A stretch of DNA of 58,165 nt from Desulfovibrio sp. (GTDB lineage: Bacteria > Desulfobacterota > Desulfovibrionia > Desulfovibrionales > Desulfovibrionaceae). How positions within the stretch are numbered: position 1 is the first letter of the stretch; each line of letters starts with the position of its first letter. Shown here one piece after another: positions 25,546 to 34,512 of the stretch. The translations under genes were made by a program, and so were the position numbers. Under the pieces are notes generated by a model. It had not been told where the DNA came from and ran no database searches. It saw only the letters and a program-made list of their open reading frames with translations. The DNA is taken from assembly GCA_017396005.1 (NCBI GenBank), contig JAFQNG010000059.1, forward strand, positions 1-58,165. Direction: 5' to 3'.

Positions 25546-27375
25546 TCAGTTGCTGTCGCTCTCGTCGCTGGCGTCCTGCTGCAGAGAACGGGCACGCTTG
25601 AGCAGGGCCTCCAGCTGTATATCACCACTGACCACGCCCTTGATATTGTCATTGGCGTCAGTGACAGCGCAGGAAACAGTAATGACCAGCTTGCCTGTGA
25701 AATGCGACTGATAGACATCCATGATGTGCAGGTCACCTGTCTGCATGGGCATCTTGAACCATTCGCGACCTGAAAAATCGTAGCCCACAGGCAGGGCCTC
25801 GTAGACAGATTTGTATTCCGGGTCAATGACAGCCGAACAGCGCATCCTGCCCTGGGCATCAGTCAGGCAGCAGAACTGTATGAATGGGTATTCACGTACA
25901 AAAGCGTCCAGACATGCACAGGACTGATCATCCAGAGCCGCCAGATCCTGATTCTGGGCCAGACGGATAATAAGATTGGCTGCCAGCTCGCCAGCCAGAC
26001 GTTTCATCTGTTCATACTGGGAAACAAAGAGTTCGGGCATGTAGCGCTGTACCAGGGCTTCCATTTCGTCGTGCGAAAGACTGGTGGTACGCCCAGCGGC
26101 ATAGATCTCCATGATGGCGTCGTAGATCTTGCCCACGGCCGGGTGCTTCTTGGAAACCTGCCTGTCGTCGGGCAGATCAAGATTATTGTTGATCCAGTAG
26201 GCAACGCCTGCTCGACCGGTCTTGTCGGTAATGATGATGGGCACAGGACGGCCCAGCAGATTTTTGGTATCAAAGATGTTGTATATTTCTTCGTTCTTGG
26301 CCAGACCGTCCACATGCACGCCGGCACTGGTGGCATTGAAGTCTCGCCCCACAAAGGGATAATTGAAGGGAATCTGATAGTGCAGCTCTTTTTCAAAAAA
26401 GGCCGCCACTTCGCTCAGCAGGGTGGTGTCAGCCGCTGCATCGTCCCCTGTCAGGGAGATGTACTCAATGAGCAGGGCTTCCAGCGGGGTGTTGCCCGTG
26501 CGTTCGCCAAAGCCGAACAGGGTGCTGTTGACTGCACCGCAGCCATACAGCCAAGCTGTAACGCCATTGGCCAGGGTTTTGTGAAAATCATTGTGACCAT
26601 GCCACTCCAGCCACTGACCGGGCACCCCGGCCTCATCGGTAAAGGCGCGTACGATACGCTGTACCGAACGGGGTAGGGCTGCACCGGCCCAGGGCACACC
26701 ATAGCCCATGGTATCGCAAAGGCGGATTTTAACCGGCATGCCGCTCTGCTGGGCCAGCTCCATGAGTTTCTGAGCCAGGGGCAGGCAGAAACCGTAAATG
26801 TCTGCCCGGGTCACATCCTCGAAATGGCAGCGCGGAATGATGCCCCATTCCAGAGCCTGTGCCGCGAGCTCCACATACATGTCAAAGGCCTGCTGCCGAC
26901 TTTTGCCCAGCTTGAGGAAAATATGATAGTCTGACACACTGGTCAGCATGCCGGTTTCGTCAAATTCCATGTCGCGGGCCAGTTTGAGGTCATCCTTGGT
27001 GGCGCGTATCCATGAAGTGATGCGGGGAAAGCGGTAGCCGCGCGCTCGGCAGGTCTCGATGCACTTGCGGTCCTTGGGGGAGTAAAGAAAGAATTCCGAG
27101 GCCGTGATAAGGCCAGTCTTGCCCCCCAGACGGTGCAGAAAGTCAAACATTCTGGCTACCTGTTTGACCGTATAGGGTGGCCGGGCCTGCTGTCCGTCAC
27201 GAAAGGTAGTGTCAGTGATGCGCATCTGCTCGGCCGGGCGCGGTGCCAGCAAAACCTCGTCAAACGCCGTGCGGCAGATACTCGAATAGGGAAAAAGCTC
27301 TCGGTAAAGCTGGGGTTTGTCGGGCTCTTGCAGAGGCAGGGGACGATTGCTGCCGGGCAGATGAATGATGCTCAT
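25546..27375 (-). CDS. Re-citrate synthase/homocitrate-synthase-like enzyme with C-terminal Cache-like domain
   Basis: The 609-residue protein has an HMGL-like TIM barrel over about residues 50-350 with RITDTTFRDGQQARPPYTV, RLCDTMGYGVPWAGAAL, LEWHGHNDFHKTLANGVTAW and GFGERTGNTPLEAL, as in the Re-citrate synthases of Clostridium kluyveri and Desulfovibrio. Next to icd and aconitase, and with no Si-citrate synthase here, citrate formation from oxaloacetate and acetyl-CoA is the best call; isopropylmalate or homocitrate synthesis is less likely. Residues about 495-600 look like a PDC/Cache sensor fold (YDFSGREWFKMPMQTGD, then YQSHFTGKLVITVSCAV, then NIKGVVSGDIQLE). The start at 27375 has AGGAT about 12 bases upstream. 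Confidence 0.83.
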   Translation of the reverse strand: MSIIHLPGSNRPLPLQEPDKPQLYRELFPYSSICRTAFDEVLLAPRPAEQMRITDTTFRDGQQARPPYTVKQVARMFDFLHRLGGKTGLITASEFFLYSPKDRKCIETCRARGYRFPRITSWIRATKDDLKLARDMEFDETGMLTSVSDYHIFLKLGKSRQQAFDMYVELAAQALEWGIIPRCHFEDVTRADIYGFCLPLAQKLMELAQQSGMPVKIRLCDTMGYGVPWAGAALPRSVQRIVRAFTDEAGVPGQWLEWHGHNDFHKTLANGVTAWLYGCGAVNSTLFGFGERTGNTPLEALLIEYISLTGDDAAADTTLLSEVAAFFEKELHYQIPFNYPFVGRDFNATSAGVHVDGLAKNEEIYNIFDTKNLLGRPVPIIITDKTGRAGVAYWINNNLDLPDDRQVSKKHPAVGKIYDAIMEIYAAGRTTSLSHDEMEALVQRYMPELFVSQYEQMKRLAGELAANLIIRLAQNQDLAALDDQSCACLDAFVREYPFIQFCCLTDAQGRMRCSAVIDPEYKSVYEALPVGYDFSGREWFKMPMQTGDLHIMDVYQSHFTGKLVITVSCAVTDANDNIKGVVSGDIQLEALLKRARSLQQDASDESDSN

Positions 27376-27515
27376 GGGCGATATCCTGAAATGACGCGCC
27401 GCAGGGGGCGGTAGAGTTGCTGTGCAAGCAAACAGTGTACCGTCTAAAAGGCACTCCGTCCAGTAGCCTGTGATGGCCGTGCAGGGCAGGGGCGATACGT
27501 GCATGAAGTTTCCGC

Positions 27516-27544
27516 TTGTCCTGACGCATTATTTCTGCTAGAAA
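27516..27544 (+). promoter_or_regulatory. Possible sigma70 promoter of rpsA
   Basis: TTGTCC (27516-27521) and TAGAAA (27539-27544) are 17 bases apart, about 48 bases before the rpsA start. The boxes are imperfect and the call is by eye. Confidence 0.35.
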
Positions 27545-27591
27545 ATCTGACCCCTTTTCTGGGGGAATTTTTTTTGTGGAGGCATGGCAAC

Positions 27592-29298
27592 ATGGCAGAC
27601 AAGGAAACCGGGCACGACGAAATCAATTTCGAAAGCGCCCTTGAAAACTATCTCAATCCCGACTTCGGCGACCTTGAAGAAGGCTCCATCACCAAGGGCG
27701 AGATCGTCCGCGTGGATGACGACAATGTGCTGGTGGACGTGAATTTCAAATCCGAAGGGCAGATCCCTGCGGCCGAATTCCGTGACGCAGCTGGTAACAT
27801 TACCGTCAAGGTGGGCGACAGGGTGGACGTCTATGTGGTTCGCAAGAACGAGAACGACGGTACCATCACTCTTTCCTTTGAGAAGGCCAAGCGCATGCAG
27901 GTCTTTGATCAGCTTGAAGACGTGCAGGAAAACAACAGGGTCATCAAGGGTCACATCGTACGCCGCATCAAGGGCGGCTACACCGTGGACATTGGCGGGG
28001 TAGAGGCGTTTTTGCCCGGTTCACATGTGGATCTGCGCCCCGTGCCGGACATGGACGCCCTGGTCAATCAGGAGTTCGAATTCCGTGTGCTGAAGATCAA
28101 CCGCCGTCGCAGCAATGTCATTGTTTCGCGCCGTGTGCTGCTTGAGGAAGAACGCGATTCTAAGCGGCAGGATCTTCTGCGTACCCTAGAAGAAGGGCAG
28201 ATCGTACAGGGCAAGGCAAAGAATATCACCGAATACGGCGTCTTTGTGGATCTGGGCGGTCTGGACGGCCTGCTGCACATCACTGACATGAGCTGGAAGC
28301 GCATCCGCCATCCCAAGGAAATGATCACCATGGGACAGGACCTGACCCTGAAGGTGCTTTCCTTTGACCGTGAGAACAACAAGGTTTCACTGGGGCTCAA
28401 GCAGCTTGTGCCTGACCCCTGGCAGGATATTTCTGCCCGTTTCCCTGAAGGAGCCAAGTGCAACGGCAAGGTTACCAACCTGGTGGACTATGGCGCTTTT
28501 GTGGAACTGGAGCCTGGCGTGGAAGGCCTTGTACACATTTCTGAAATGTCCTGGACGCGCAAGCTGCGTCATCCTTCCCAGATGGTGCACACCGGTGATG
28601 AAGTGGAAGTGATCATTCTGGGTGTGGACGGCGAAAAGAAACGTATCAGCCTGGGCATGAAGCAGGTACGCCCCAACCCCTGGGAGCTGGTTGCCGAGAA
28701 GTATCCTGAAGGCACCATCCTTGAAGGCGCCATTAAGAACATTACCGAGTTTGGTATGTTCATCGGTATCGAAGACGGTATTGATGGTCTTATCCATGTG
28801 TCTGATATTTCCTGGACAAAGAAAGTGCGTCACCCCAACGAACTGTATAAGGTGGGTGATGTGGTACAGGCCAAGGTGCTCACCGTTGATCAGGAAAATG
28901 AAAAGTTCACCCTTGGTGTCAAACAGCTGATAGATGATCCATGGGGCCATGTGCCTGCTACCTATCCTGTGGGCTGCACTGTTACAGGTACTGTAACCAA
29001 TATCACCGACTTCGGCCTTTTCGTTGAAGTGGAAGAAGGCATTGAAGGCTTGGTGCATGTGTCTGAGCTCTCTGGCAAGAAGGTCAAGACCCCGGCTGAA
29101 GCTTTCAAGGAAGGCCAGGAAATTCAGGCCAAGGTTATTCATGTCAGTGCCGAAGAACGTCGCCTTGGCCTTTCCATCAAGCAGATTCGCGATGAAGAAG
29201 ATCGCAAACCCAAGGAATTCCATGCTGGCCCTCAGGAATCCGGCCAGAGCCTTGGCGATCTGCTCAAGCAGAAGTTTGAAGAAAGCGAAAACAGCTAG
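27592..29298 (+). CDS. rpsA: 30S ribosomal protein S1
   Basis: S1 binds mRNA and brings it to the 30S subunit. The 568-residue protein has six S1 OB-fold repeats from about residue 35 to 540, with repeated patterns such as KGEIVRVDDDNVLVDV, NITEYGVFVDLGGLDGLLHI and KVSLGLKQLVPDPW. The ATG at 27592 follows GTGGAGG by 9 bases; an upstream in-frame start at 27499 is rejected. It is divergent from the Re-citrate synthase gene across 216 bases and ends at a strong terminator. Confidence 0.97.
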   Translation: MADKETGHDEINFESALENYLNPDFGDLEEGSITKGEIVRVDDDNVLVDVNFKSEGQIPAAEFRDAAGNITVKVGDRVDVYVVRKNENDGTITLSFEKAKRMQVFDQLEDVQENNRVIKGHIVRRIKGGYTVDIGGVEAFLPGSHVDLRPVPDMDALVNQEFEFRVLKINRRRSNVIVSRRVLLEEERDSKRQDLLRTLEEGQIVQGKAKNITEYGVFVDLGGLDGLLHITDMSWKRIRHPKEMITMGQDLTLKVLSFDRENNKVSLGLKQLVPDPWQDISARFPEGAKCNGKVTNLVDYGAFVELEPGVEGLVHISEMSWTRKLRHPSQMVHTGDEVEVIILGVDGEKKRISLGMKQVRPNPWELVAEKYPEGTILEGAIKNITEFGMFIGIEDGIDGLIHVSDISWTKKVRHPNELYKVGDVVQAKVLTVDQENEKFTLGVKQLIDDPWGHVPATYPVGCTVTGTVTNITDFGLFVEVEEGIEGLVHVSELSGKKVKTPAEAFKEGQEIQAKVIHVSAEERRLGLSIKQIRDEEDRKPKEFHAGPQESGQSLGDLLKQKFEESENS

Positions 29299-29322
29299 TG
29301 CTGTCCTTGCAGGAAGCTGCAG

Positions 29323-29348
29323 AGGCCGCCCTCAGGGGCGGCCTTTTA
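29323..29348 (+). terminator. Terminator after rpsA
   Basis: AGGCCGCCC (29323-29331) pairs with GGGCGGCCT (29336-29344) and is followed by TTTTATTT. Confidence 0.9.
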
Positions 29349-29477
29349 TTTAGTGGTGAAAAAGGCTGACAGCGCGATACCAATGTGTACATTGACAAGA
29401 CTTCCGCAGAGGTGCTAGGTTACGACAAAAGATTGACGCCTGCTTTTCTCCTGATGCTAGGCGTAAAAGGAGCTCCT

Positions 29478-29849
29478 GTGCAAGTAAACATGGAAGATAT
29501 CTGTCTGAAGCATGACAACGGCAACGATATCTGCTTTCGAGGGCGCCTTTTTTCAGAGTGCTCCTGGTACGATGAGGAGCATGCGACACTGACGCGACAG
29601 AAGCTCTATGTAACCGACAATGACGATCAGGTATACTACATTGTACGTTCCTGTGGACAGACACGTACCCGAAGTGCCTATCACCTTTCTGTGAATGGTG
29701 AAGACTGTGTCATCAATAACGGAAAGAATTCCATAACGCTCAGCTTCGATATGCTCATGCATGCCGTACGTGGTCTCTGCGGCCTTGATGCCAGTGCTAC
29801 CCCGAGCCTGAGCATGGTGGGAGAGATGCTTAAGGTTGCCAACGCCTGA
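29478..29849 (+). CDS. Hypothetical 123-residue protein
   Basis: Not recognised. The GTG at 29478 has AAAAGGAG about 6 bases upstream, which favours it over the ATG at 29490. The protein is soluble and sheet-rich by eye, with several Cys (EDICLKHDNGNDICFRGRLF, later SCGQTRT and GEDCVINNG), and ends in a helix. It lies between two strong terminators, so it is its own transcription unit. Confidence 0.7.
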   Translation: MQVNMEDICLKHDNGNDICFRGRLFSECSWYDEEHATLTRQKLYVTDNDDQVYYIVRSCGQTRTRSAYHLSVNGEDCVINNGKNSITLSFDMLMHAVRGLCGLDASATPSLSMVGEMLKVANA

Positions 29850-29872
29850 AAAGGATTTTTTTCAATAAATAG

Positions 29873-29906
29873 AAAGGCCGCCCTCCTGCCGGGCGGCCTT
29901 TCTGTT
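29873..29906. terminator. Bidirectional terminator between convergent genes
   Basis: AAAGGCCGCCC (29873-29883) pairs with GGGCGGCCTTT (29891-29901) around a 7-base loop. T-rich DNA follows on both strands, serving the plus gene ending at 29849 and the minus gene ending at 29937. Confidence 0.9.
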
Positions 29907-29936
29907 TTGTGTCCCCTCACCACTGCAGGCCTTTTT

Positions 29937-30806
29937 TCAGGGTGTAGAGTCACTCATTTCCAAGTTAGGACTGAAACGATTGGTAGCCCAGGCTACGCCC
30001 AGTACATAAAGCGCCGCTGCCAAGCCCATAAGCGGACTGATAAGGGGGGGTGAAGACAGAGAAAGGCGCATCAACAAAGTACCGATAACAAAACTTGAGT
30101 TACGAAATACTGCGTGATAGCCGGGCATATAGCGCTGTGCTATAATGACCATGGCTATATCGGCAAAAATCAGTACTGTATAGAAATTCTCAAAAAAGTG
30201 CTGTGACTGCCCGGTCTGTATAAAATTCCAGATATCCTGACCAGCCATACCAGCGAAAATAACAAAAAGAGTCAGCGATAATATTTTTTTACTCAATACA
30301 TAGTGCATACGCATTTGCGGAGACTCAATGAAGCGCTGCCGTCGCGCAAGACGTCGATAAAAACCCAGGCAGATAAAAACTGACAGCGCCCCGGCAGCTG
30401 AAGCTCCGATATGCGCGACATTAATGATGTTTTCAAATGTGATCTGCACAGGCTCCGGCAAAGAAGCCAGCTCTTTGAAGGCATTACGCAGGAGAATAAG
30501 CGTCAGTATCTCAAACTGCTTGCCCATGGATTTGGATAAAGAGGACGGAATGATGAAAATCAGACTCAAAAGCTCCATACCCAGTATCAGGGTAAACGCC
30601 AGGTGGATGGAGTAAAAATGGCTGGATGGAGGCTGTGGCAGCCAGACAGGATAAAATCCCAGGCGTTTGAGCTCTACCGCCGTCAGCATCGCAAGATAGA
30701 TCCAGAGCAAAATCAAACCCATACGGCGCTGATTACCAGGTTTTTCCCAAGCATGATGCAGCCAGTCAAAAATATCAATTACAGGTAGCATTTTATAGAT
30801 GCCCAT
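29937..30806 (-). CDS. Multi-pass membrane protein, unknown function
   Basis: A protein of about 289 residues with roughly seven hydrophobic segments and no domain I recognise. Segments include MGLILLWIYLAMLTAVELKR, LAFTLILGMELLSLIFIIP and FVIGTLLMRLSLSSPPLISP. The ATG at 30806 has GGAAGGA 5-6 bases upstream, which decides it over the start at 30869. It is divergent from the large FAD/Fe-S dehydrogenase gene, so a link to electron transfer is possible but unproven. Confidence 0.7.
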   Translation of the reverse strand: MGIYKMLPVIDIFDWLHHAWEKPGNQRRMGLILLWIYLAMLTAVELKRLGFYPVWLPQPPSSHFYSIHLAFTLILGMELLSLIFIIPSSLSKSMGKQFEILTLILLRNAFKELASLPEPVQITFENIINVAHIGASAAGALSVFICLGFYRRLARRQRFIESPQMRMHYVLSKKILSLTLFVIFAGMAGQDIWNFIQTGQSQHFFENFYTVLIFADIAMVIIAQRYMPGYHAVFRNSSFVIGTLLMRLSLSSPPLISPLMGLAAALYVLGVAWATNRFSPNLEMSDSTP

Positions 30807-30965
30807 GCGTCTTCCTTCCATCTTATACTGATTCCCGCCCAAGCATATTCGTACCGGGAAAAATGTCAAAGGCAGCTCACGGCCTTGCCATCTGCGGCCG
30901 GAAGACGTAGAAAAGGCCTTCTATTGCCATTAGCGCGTCCTGCGCGCACTCAAGAGGTAGCTATC

Positions 30966-33900
30966 ATGCCCCACAAGGGTCCCCACATTTCCATTTCTCA
31001 TGAATACGTAGTCAACCGTATCCTCAAGATAAATCTTGCTGAATTTGCGGAATGGCCCGAATCCGTCCGCCGTCTGGCCATTGCCATTGCCGAAGAGCTT
31101 TTTCTCGTGGCTTACAATCCCTTCATTGATGCCGATACCGTACGCGGCAGTGTGCGCGAGAGTTTCGAGAAAGAATCTGTCTCTCTGGCTCATTATTATG
31201 TTACGGCCATCGGTGAAGGCATCACCATGTTTTGGTCGGCTCATGAGGCTGAGAATGCTTTTCGTGAACGGCTGCTTGAAGCCCTGCGTCACATACTGCC
31301 TGACGAATGTATTCTCACAAGCCCGTCATCGCTGGTAGAAACGGCTACTGACGCTACTGACCTGCGCATGGAGCTGCCTCTCCTGGTGGTAGAACCTGAC
31401 ACTACCGAACAGGTAGCTGCCCTGGTGCGTCTGGCCAATGACATGAAGTTCGCCATTATCCCTCGTGGCGGAGGTTCAGGCATGACCGGCGGGGCAGTGC
31501 CGGCACGCAAGCGAACAGTCATCGTCAGCCTGACCCGTCTAACCCGTATGTACCCTGTTGACATGGAATGTATGACAGTCACCTGTCAGGCAGGGGCCAT
31601 CACACAGGATGTCACAAGCCATGTGGAAGCGGCAGGGGCGCTTTTTTCTGTTGACCCGGCATCCAAGCAGGCTTCCAGCATTGGCGGTAATGTTTCTGAA
31701 AACGCAGGTGGTCCAAAAGCTTTCGAGTATGGCACTACTCTGGATAATTTGCTCTGGTGGCGTATGGTCACGCCTACTGGAGAAATTATTACTGTAGAAC
31801 GTGAAAATCACCCGCGCCACAAGATTCTGCCTGACGAAACAGCAGTTTTTCTGGTTAAAGACATCAGCGGCGGCGTGCGTAACGTGGTACATCTGCGTGG
31901 CAGTGAAATCCGCCTGCCCGGCCTTGGCAAGGATGTGACTAACAAAGCCCTGGGCGGTCTGCCTGGCATGCAGAAAGAAGGTGTTGACGGCATTATCACC
32001 GAAGCCTGCTTTATTATCCATCCCAAGCCCCGCCACAAAAGGGTCATGGTTTTGGAATTTTTCGGCCGTTCCATGCACCCTGCAGCAGTTGTTGTGCGCG
32101 AGCTGGTGGCTATGCGCAACCGCATTCGTGCAGAAGGAGATTATGCCCATCTTTCTGCCCTTGAAGAATTCAACGCCAAATATGTGCAGGCCATTGAGTA
32201 TAAACGCAAGTCACAGAAGTATGAAGGCCTGCCCATTTCAGTTATTATCTTGCAGGCTGACGGTGACGATCCCTATCTGCTGGACAAATGCGTCAATGAA
32301 ATTGTCTGCGTTGTGGAGCAACAGGAAAATGTTGACATCATTGTTGCTGCTGACGACAGGGAGGCCGAACGCTTCTGGGAGGATCGTCATCGCCTTTCAG
32401 CCATAGCGCGAAGGACCTCAGGCTTCAAGCTTAATGAGGATGTGGTCATCCCCATGGAGCGCATACCAGATTTCGCTCTCTTTCTGGAGCAGCTCAATCT
32501 GGAATGTACCGCAGCCGCCTATCGGCACGCTCTGCAGGAGGTAGGCCGTCTGCCGGGCTTCCCCATGGAAGACAAAGATTTCAACCGTGAATTCTCTTTG
32601 GCCTCGAAAGGCGCTTTAGGAGAGATTTCGGCACAGGAATGCTCGGATACGGAAATGGCAGGCCGGGCCGGGGCCTTCTTGAGTCAGCTGGCAGAAAAGT
32701 ATCAGCATCTATCCAAAAAAATACGTACTATCCAGCAGTATATGGAAGGAAGCCGCATTGTTGTGGCCAGCCATATGCACGCTGGTGACGGCAACTGCCA
32801 TGTAAACATCCCGGTCAACTCCAATGATGCCCGCATGCTGGAAGAAGCTGAGGAGGCCGCAGCCCGCGTCATGGCCGAATGTCAGGAAATGGGCGGAGAG
32901 GTCTCCGGCGAACACGGCATCGGCATCACAAAAATCGCCTTTTTCAGCAAAGACAAAATGGATGCTCTGCGTGCCTTCAAAGAACGTGTGGACCCCAGAG
33001 ATGTGATGAATCCGGCCAAGCTTGTTCATCGTGAGCTCCCGGTCAGGCCATTCACCTTCTCGTTCAACCGTCTGATCAACGATATCCGCGAGAGTGGCCT
33101 GCCCGGCAAGGAAGAGCTTATCGGCCTGCTTACCTCCATACAGGTCTGCACACGCTGCGGCAAGTGCAAACAGGTTTGCCCCATGTGCTATCCTGAACGC
33201 TCCCTGCAGTATCACCCGCGCAATAAGAATATGGTACTGGGAATGCTGTTGGAGGCTGTCTATTACTCACAGGTAAACAAGGGACGTATCGATGACAATC
33301 TGCTGAAATGGCTGCGTGATTTGGTGGAACATTGCACTACCTGCGGCCGCTGTACTGCAAACTGTCCCATCAAGATACCTTCCGGCGATGTGGCGCTGAC
33401 TCTACGAGCCTTGCTGGAGCATGAAGGGGCAGGCGGTCATCCCATCAAGGACCGCGCGCTGGAATGGGTTGTACGCGATATACCACATCGTGTCCCCAAA
33501 GCTGCCAAAATGGCCTCTCTGGGGCAAAAGTTGCAGAACAGGATTCTCGGCTTTATGCCTGAAGTATGGAAAAAGCGCATGCAGAATCCGCTTTTTTCGG
33601 GCAAAGGCCCTAAGATGGGCTATACCAATCTGTATGAGTCACTCAAGCTGCACCGTGGCTCTATCTTCACACCGGGCGAGCCGCCGCAGAACATGCCCTG
33701 TGCGCTTTACTTTCCCGGCTGCGGCGGTGCCCTGTTCTATGACCGCATCGGCATGTCTGCCATCATGCTTCTGCTCAAGGCAGGTTTTGCCGTTGCCGTG
33801 CCGCCCAGGCATCTGTGTTGCGGCTATCCCCTGCTGGCGGCAGGCATGGATACAGCCTTTGAAGACAATCTGGCACAGAACAGGCAATACCTGGCAGCCA

Positions 33901-34508
33901 TGTTGCGCAATCTTGCCAGACAGAATCTGGACTGCCGTTATCTGGTCACAGCATGCGGCACCTGTCGCGAAGGTGTAGAGCGTCTGCATCTTGAAGAACA
34001 ATTTCCCCAGCTGGAGCTACGCGATGTAGGCCAGCTCACCCTGCCTCTGCTGAGCCGGATATCAGCTTCAAAACAGCCAGATGCACGTCTGCTCTATCAT
34101 GCATCCTGTCATGGTGAATGGGCGGATCTGACGCCTGCCAAAGGGCAAGTACAGCTGGCCAAAACTCTGAACGACTTTGCAGGAGTCAGAATAGAGCTTA
34201 GTACGGGCTGCTGTGGTGAATCCGGCATGGGCGCCATGACTTCGCCTGAAATCTATAATCAACTGCGTAACCGTAAGCAGGAACGCCTACGCAAATTTTT
34301 TGAAAGCGGCTATGACGGGCCAGTGCTGGTGGGCTGTCCATCCTGTAAAATAGGCATCGGACGCTGCTGTATAAATCTGCGTAACAAGCGCCCTGTACTG
34401 CACGTTGTGGAATGGGTAGCTGGCCTTCTGGATGGAGAGGACAGACGGCAAAGTTTTCGTAAAAAAGTCAATGAAACGCGGGGCGATATTCGCGCAGTAG
34501 AACTGTAG
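30966..34508 (+). CDS. FAD/Fe-S/CCG dehydrogenase, lactate or glycolate oxidase type
   Basis: A 1180-residue fusion of the three GlcD/GlcF-like modules. The FAD-binding domain has PRGGGSGMTGGAVPARK near residue 165. The FAD-linked oxidase C-terminal domain has GDGNCHVNIPV and GEHGIGITKIAFF around 600-650. A ferredoxin domain with CTRCGKCKQVCPMCYPE near 727 and CTTCGRCTANCPIKIP near 790 follows. CCG domains have PGCGGALFY near 916 and CCGESGMGAM near 1081. It probably oxidises a 2-hydroxy acid such as D-lactate and passes electrons to the quinone pool. A similar giant gene is typical of Desulfovibrio. The ATG at 30966 has AGAGGT upstream. Confidence 0.9.
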   Translation: MPHKGPHISISHEYVVNRILKINLAEFAEWPESVRRLAIAIAEELFLVAYNPFIDADTVRGSVRESFEKESVSLAHYYVTAIGEGITMFWSAHEAENAFRERLLEALRHILPDECILTSPSSLVETATDATDLRMELPLLVVEPDTTEQVAALVRLANDMKFAIIPRGGGSGMTGGAVPARKRTVIVSLTRLTRMYPVDMECMTVTCQAGAITQDVTSHVEAAGALFSVDPASKQASSIGGNVSENAGGPKAFEYGTTLDNLLWWRMVTPTGEIITVERENHPRHKILPDETAVFLVKDISGGVRNVVHLRGSEIRLPGLGKDVTNKALGGLPGMQKEGVDGIITEACFIIHPKPRHKRVMVLEFFGRSMHPAAVVVRELVAMRNRIRAEGDYAHLSALEEFNAKYVQAIEYKRKSQKYEGLPISVIILQADGDDPYLLDKCVNEIVCVVEQQENVDIIVAADDREAERFWEDRHRLSAIARRTSGFKLNEDVVIPMERIPDFALFLEQLNLECTAAAYRHALQEVGRLPGFPMEDKDFNREFSLASKGALGEISAQECSDTEMAGRAGAFLSQLAEKYQHLSKKIRTIQQYMEGSRIVVASHMHAGDGNCHVNIPVNSNDARMLEEAEEAAARVMAECQEMGGEVSGEHGIGITKIAFFSKDKMDALRAFKERVDPRDVMNPAKLVHRELPVRPFTFSFNRLINDIRESGLPGKEELIGLLTSIQVCTRCGKCKQVCPMCYPERSLQYHPRNKNMVLGMLLEAVYYSQVNKGRIDDNLLKWLRDLVEHCTTCGRCTANCPIKIPSGDVALTLRALLEHEGAGGHPIKDRALEWVVRDIPHRVPKAAKMASLGQKLQNRILGFMPEVWKKRMQNPLFSGKGPKMGYTNLYESLKLHRGSIFTPGEPPQNMPCALYFPGCGGALFYDRIGMSAIMLLLKAGFAVAVPPRHLCCGYPLLAAGMDTAFEDNLAQNRQYLAAMLRNLARQNLDCRYLVTACGTCREGVERLHLEEQFPQLELRDVGQLTLPLLSRISASKQPDARLLYHASCHGEWADLTPAKGQVQLAKTLNDFAGVRIELSTGCCGESGMGAMTSPEIYNQLRNRKQERLRKFFESGYDGPVLVGCPSCKIGIGRCCINLRNKRPVLHVVEWVAGLLDGEDRRQSFRKKVNETRGDIRAVEL

Positions 34509-34512
34509 CAAG

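Noticed and set aside
25546-27375. 2-isopropylmalate synthase (LeuA)
   Set aside because: The barrel motifs and the icd/aconitase context fit Re-citrate synthase better, and no leu genes are adjacent.
28387-29223. A 278-codon minus-strand open frame
   Set aside because: Antisense to rpsA; its internal periodicity only mirrors the S1 repeats.
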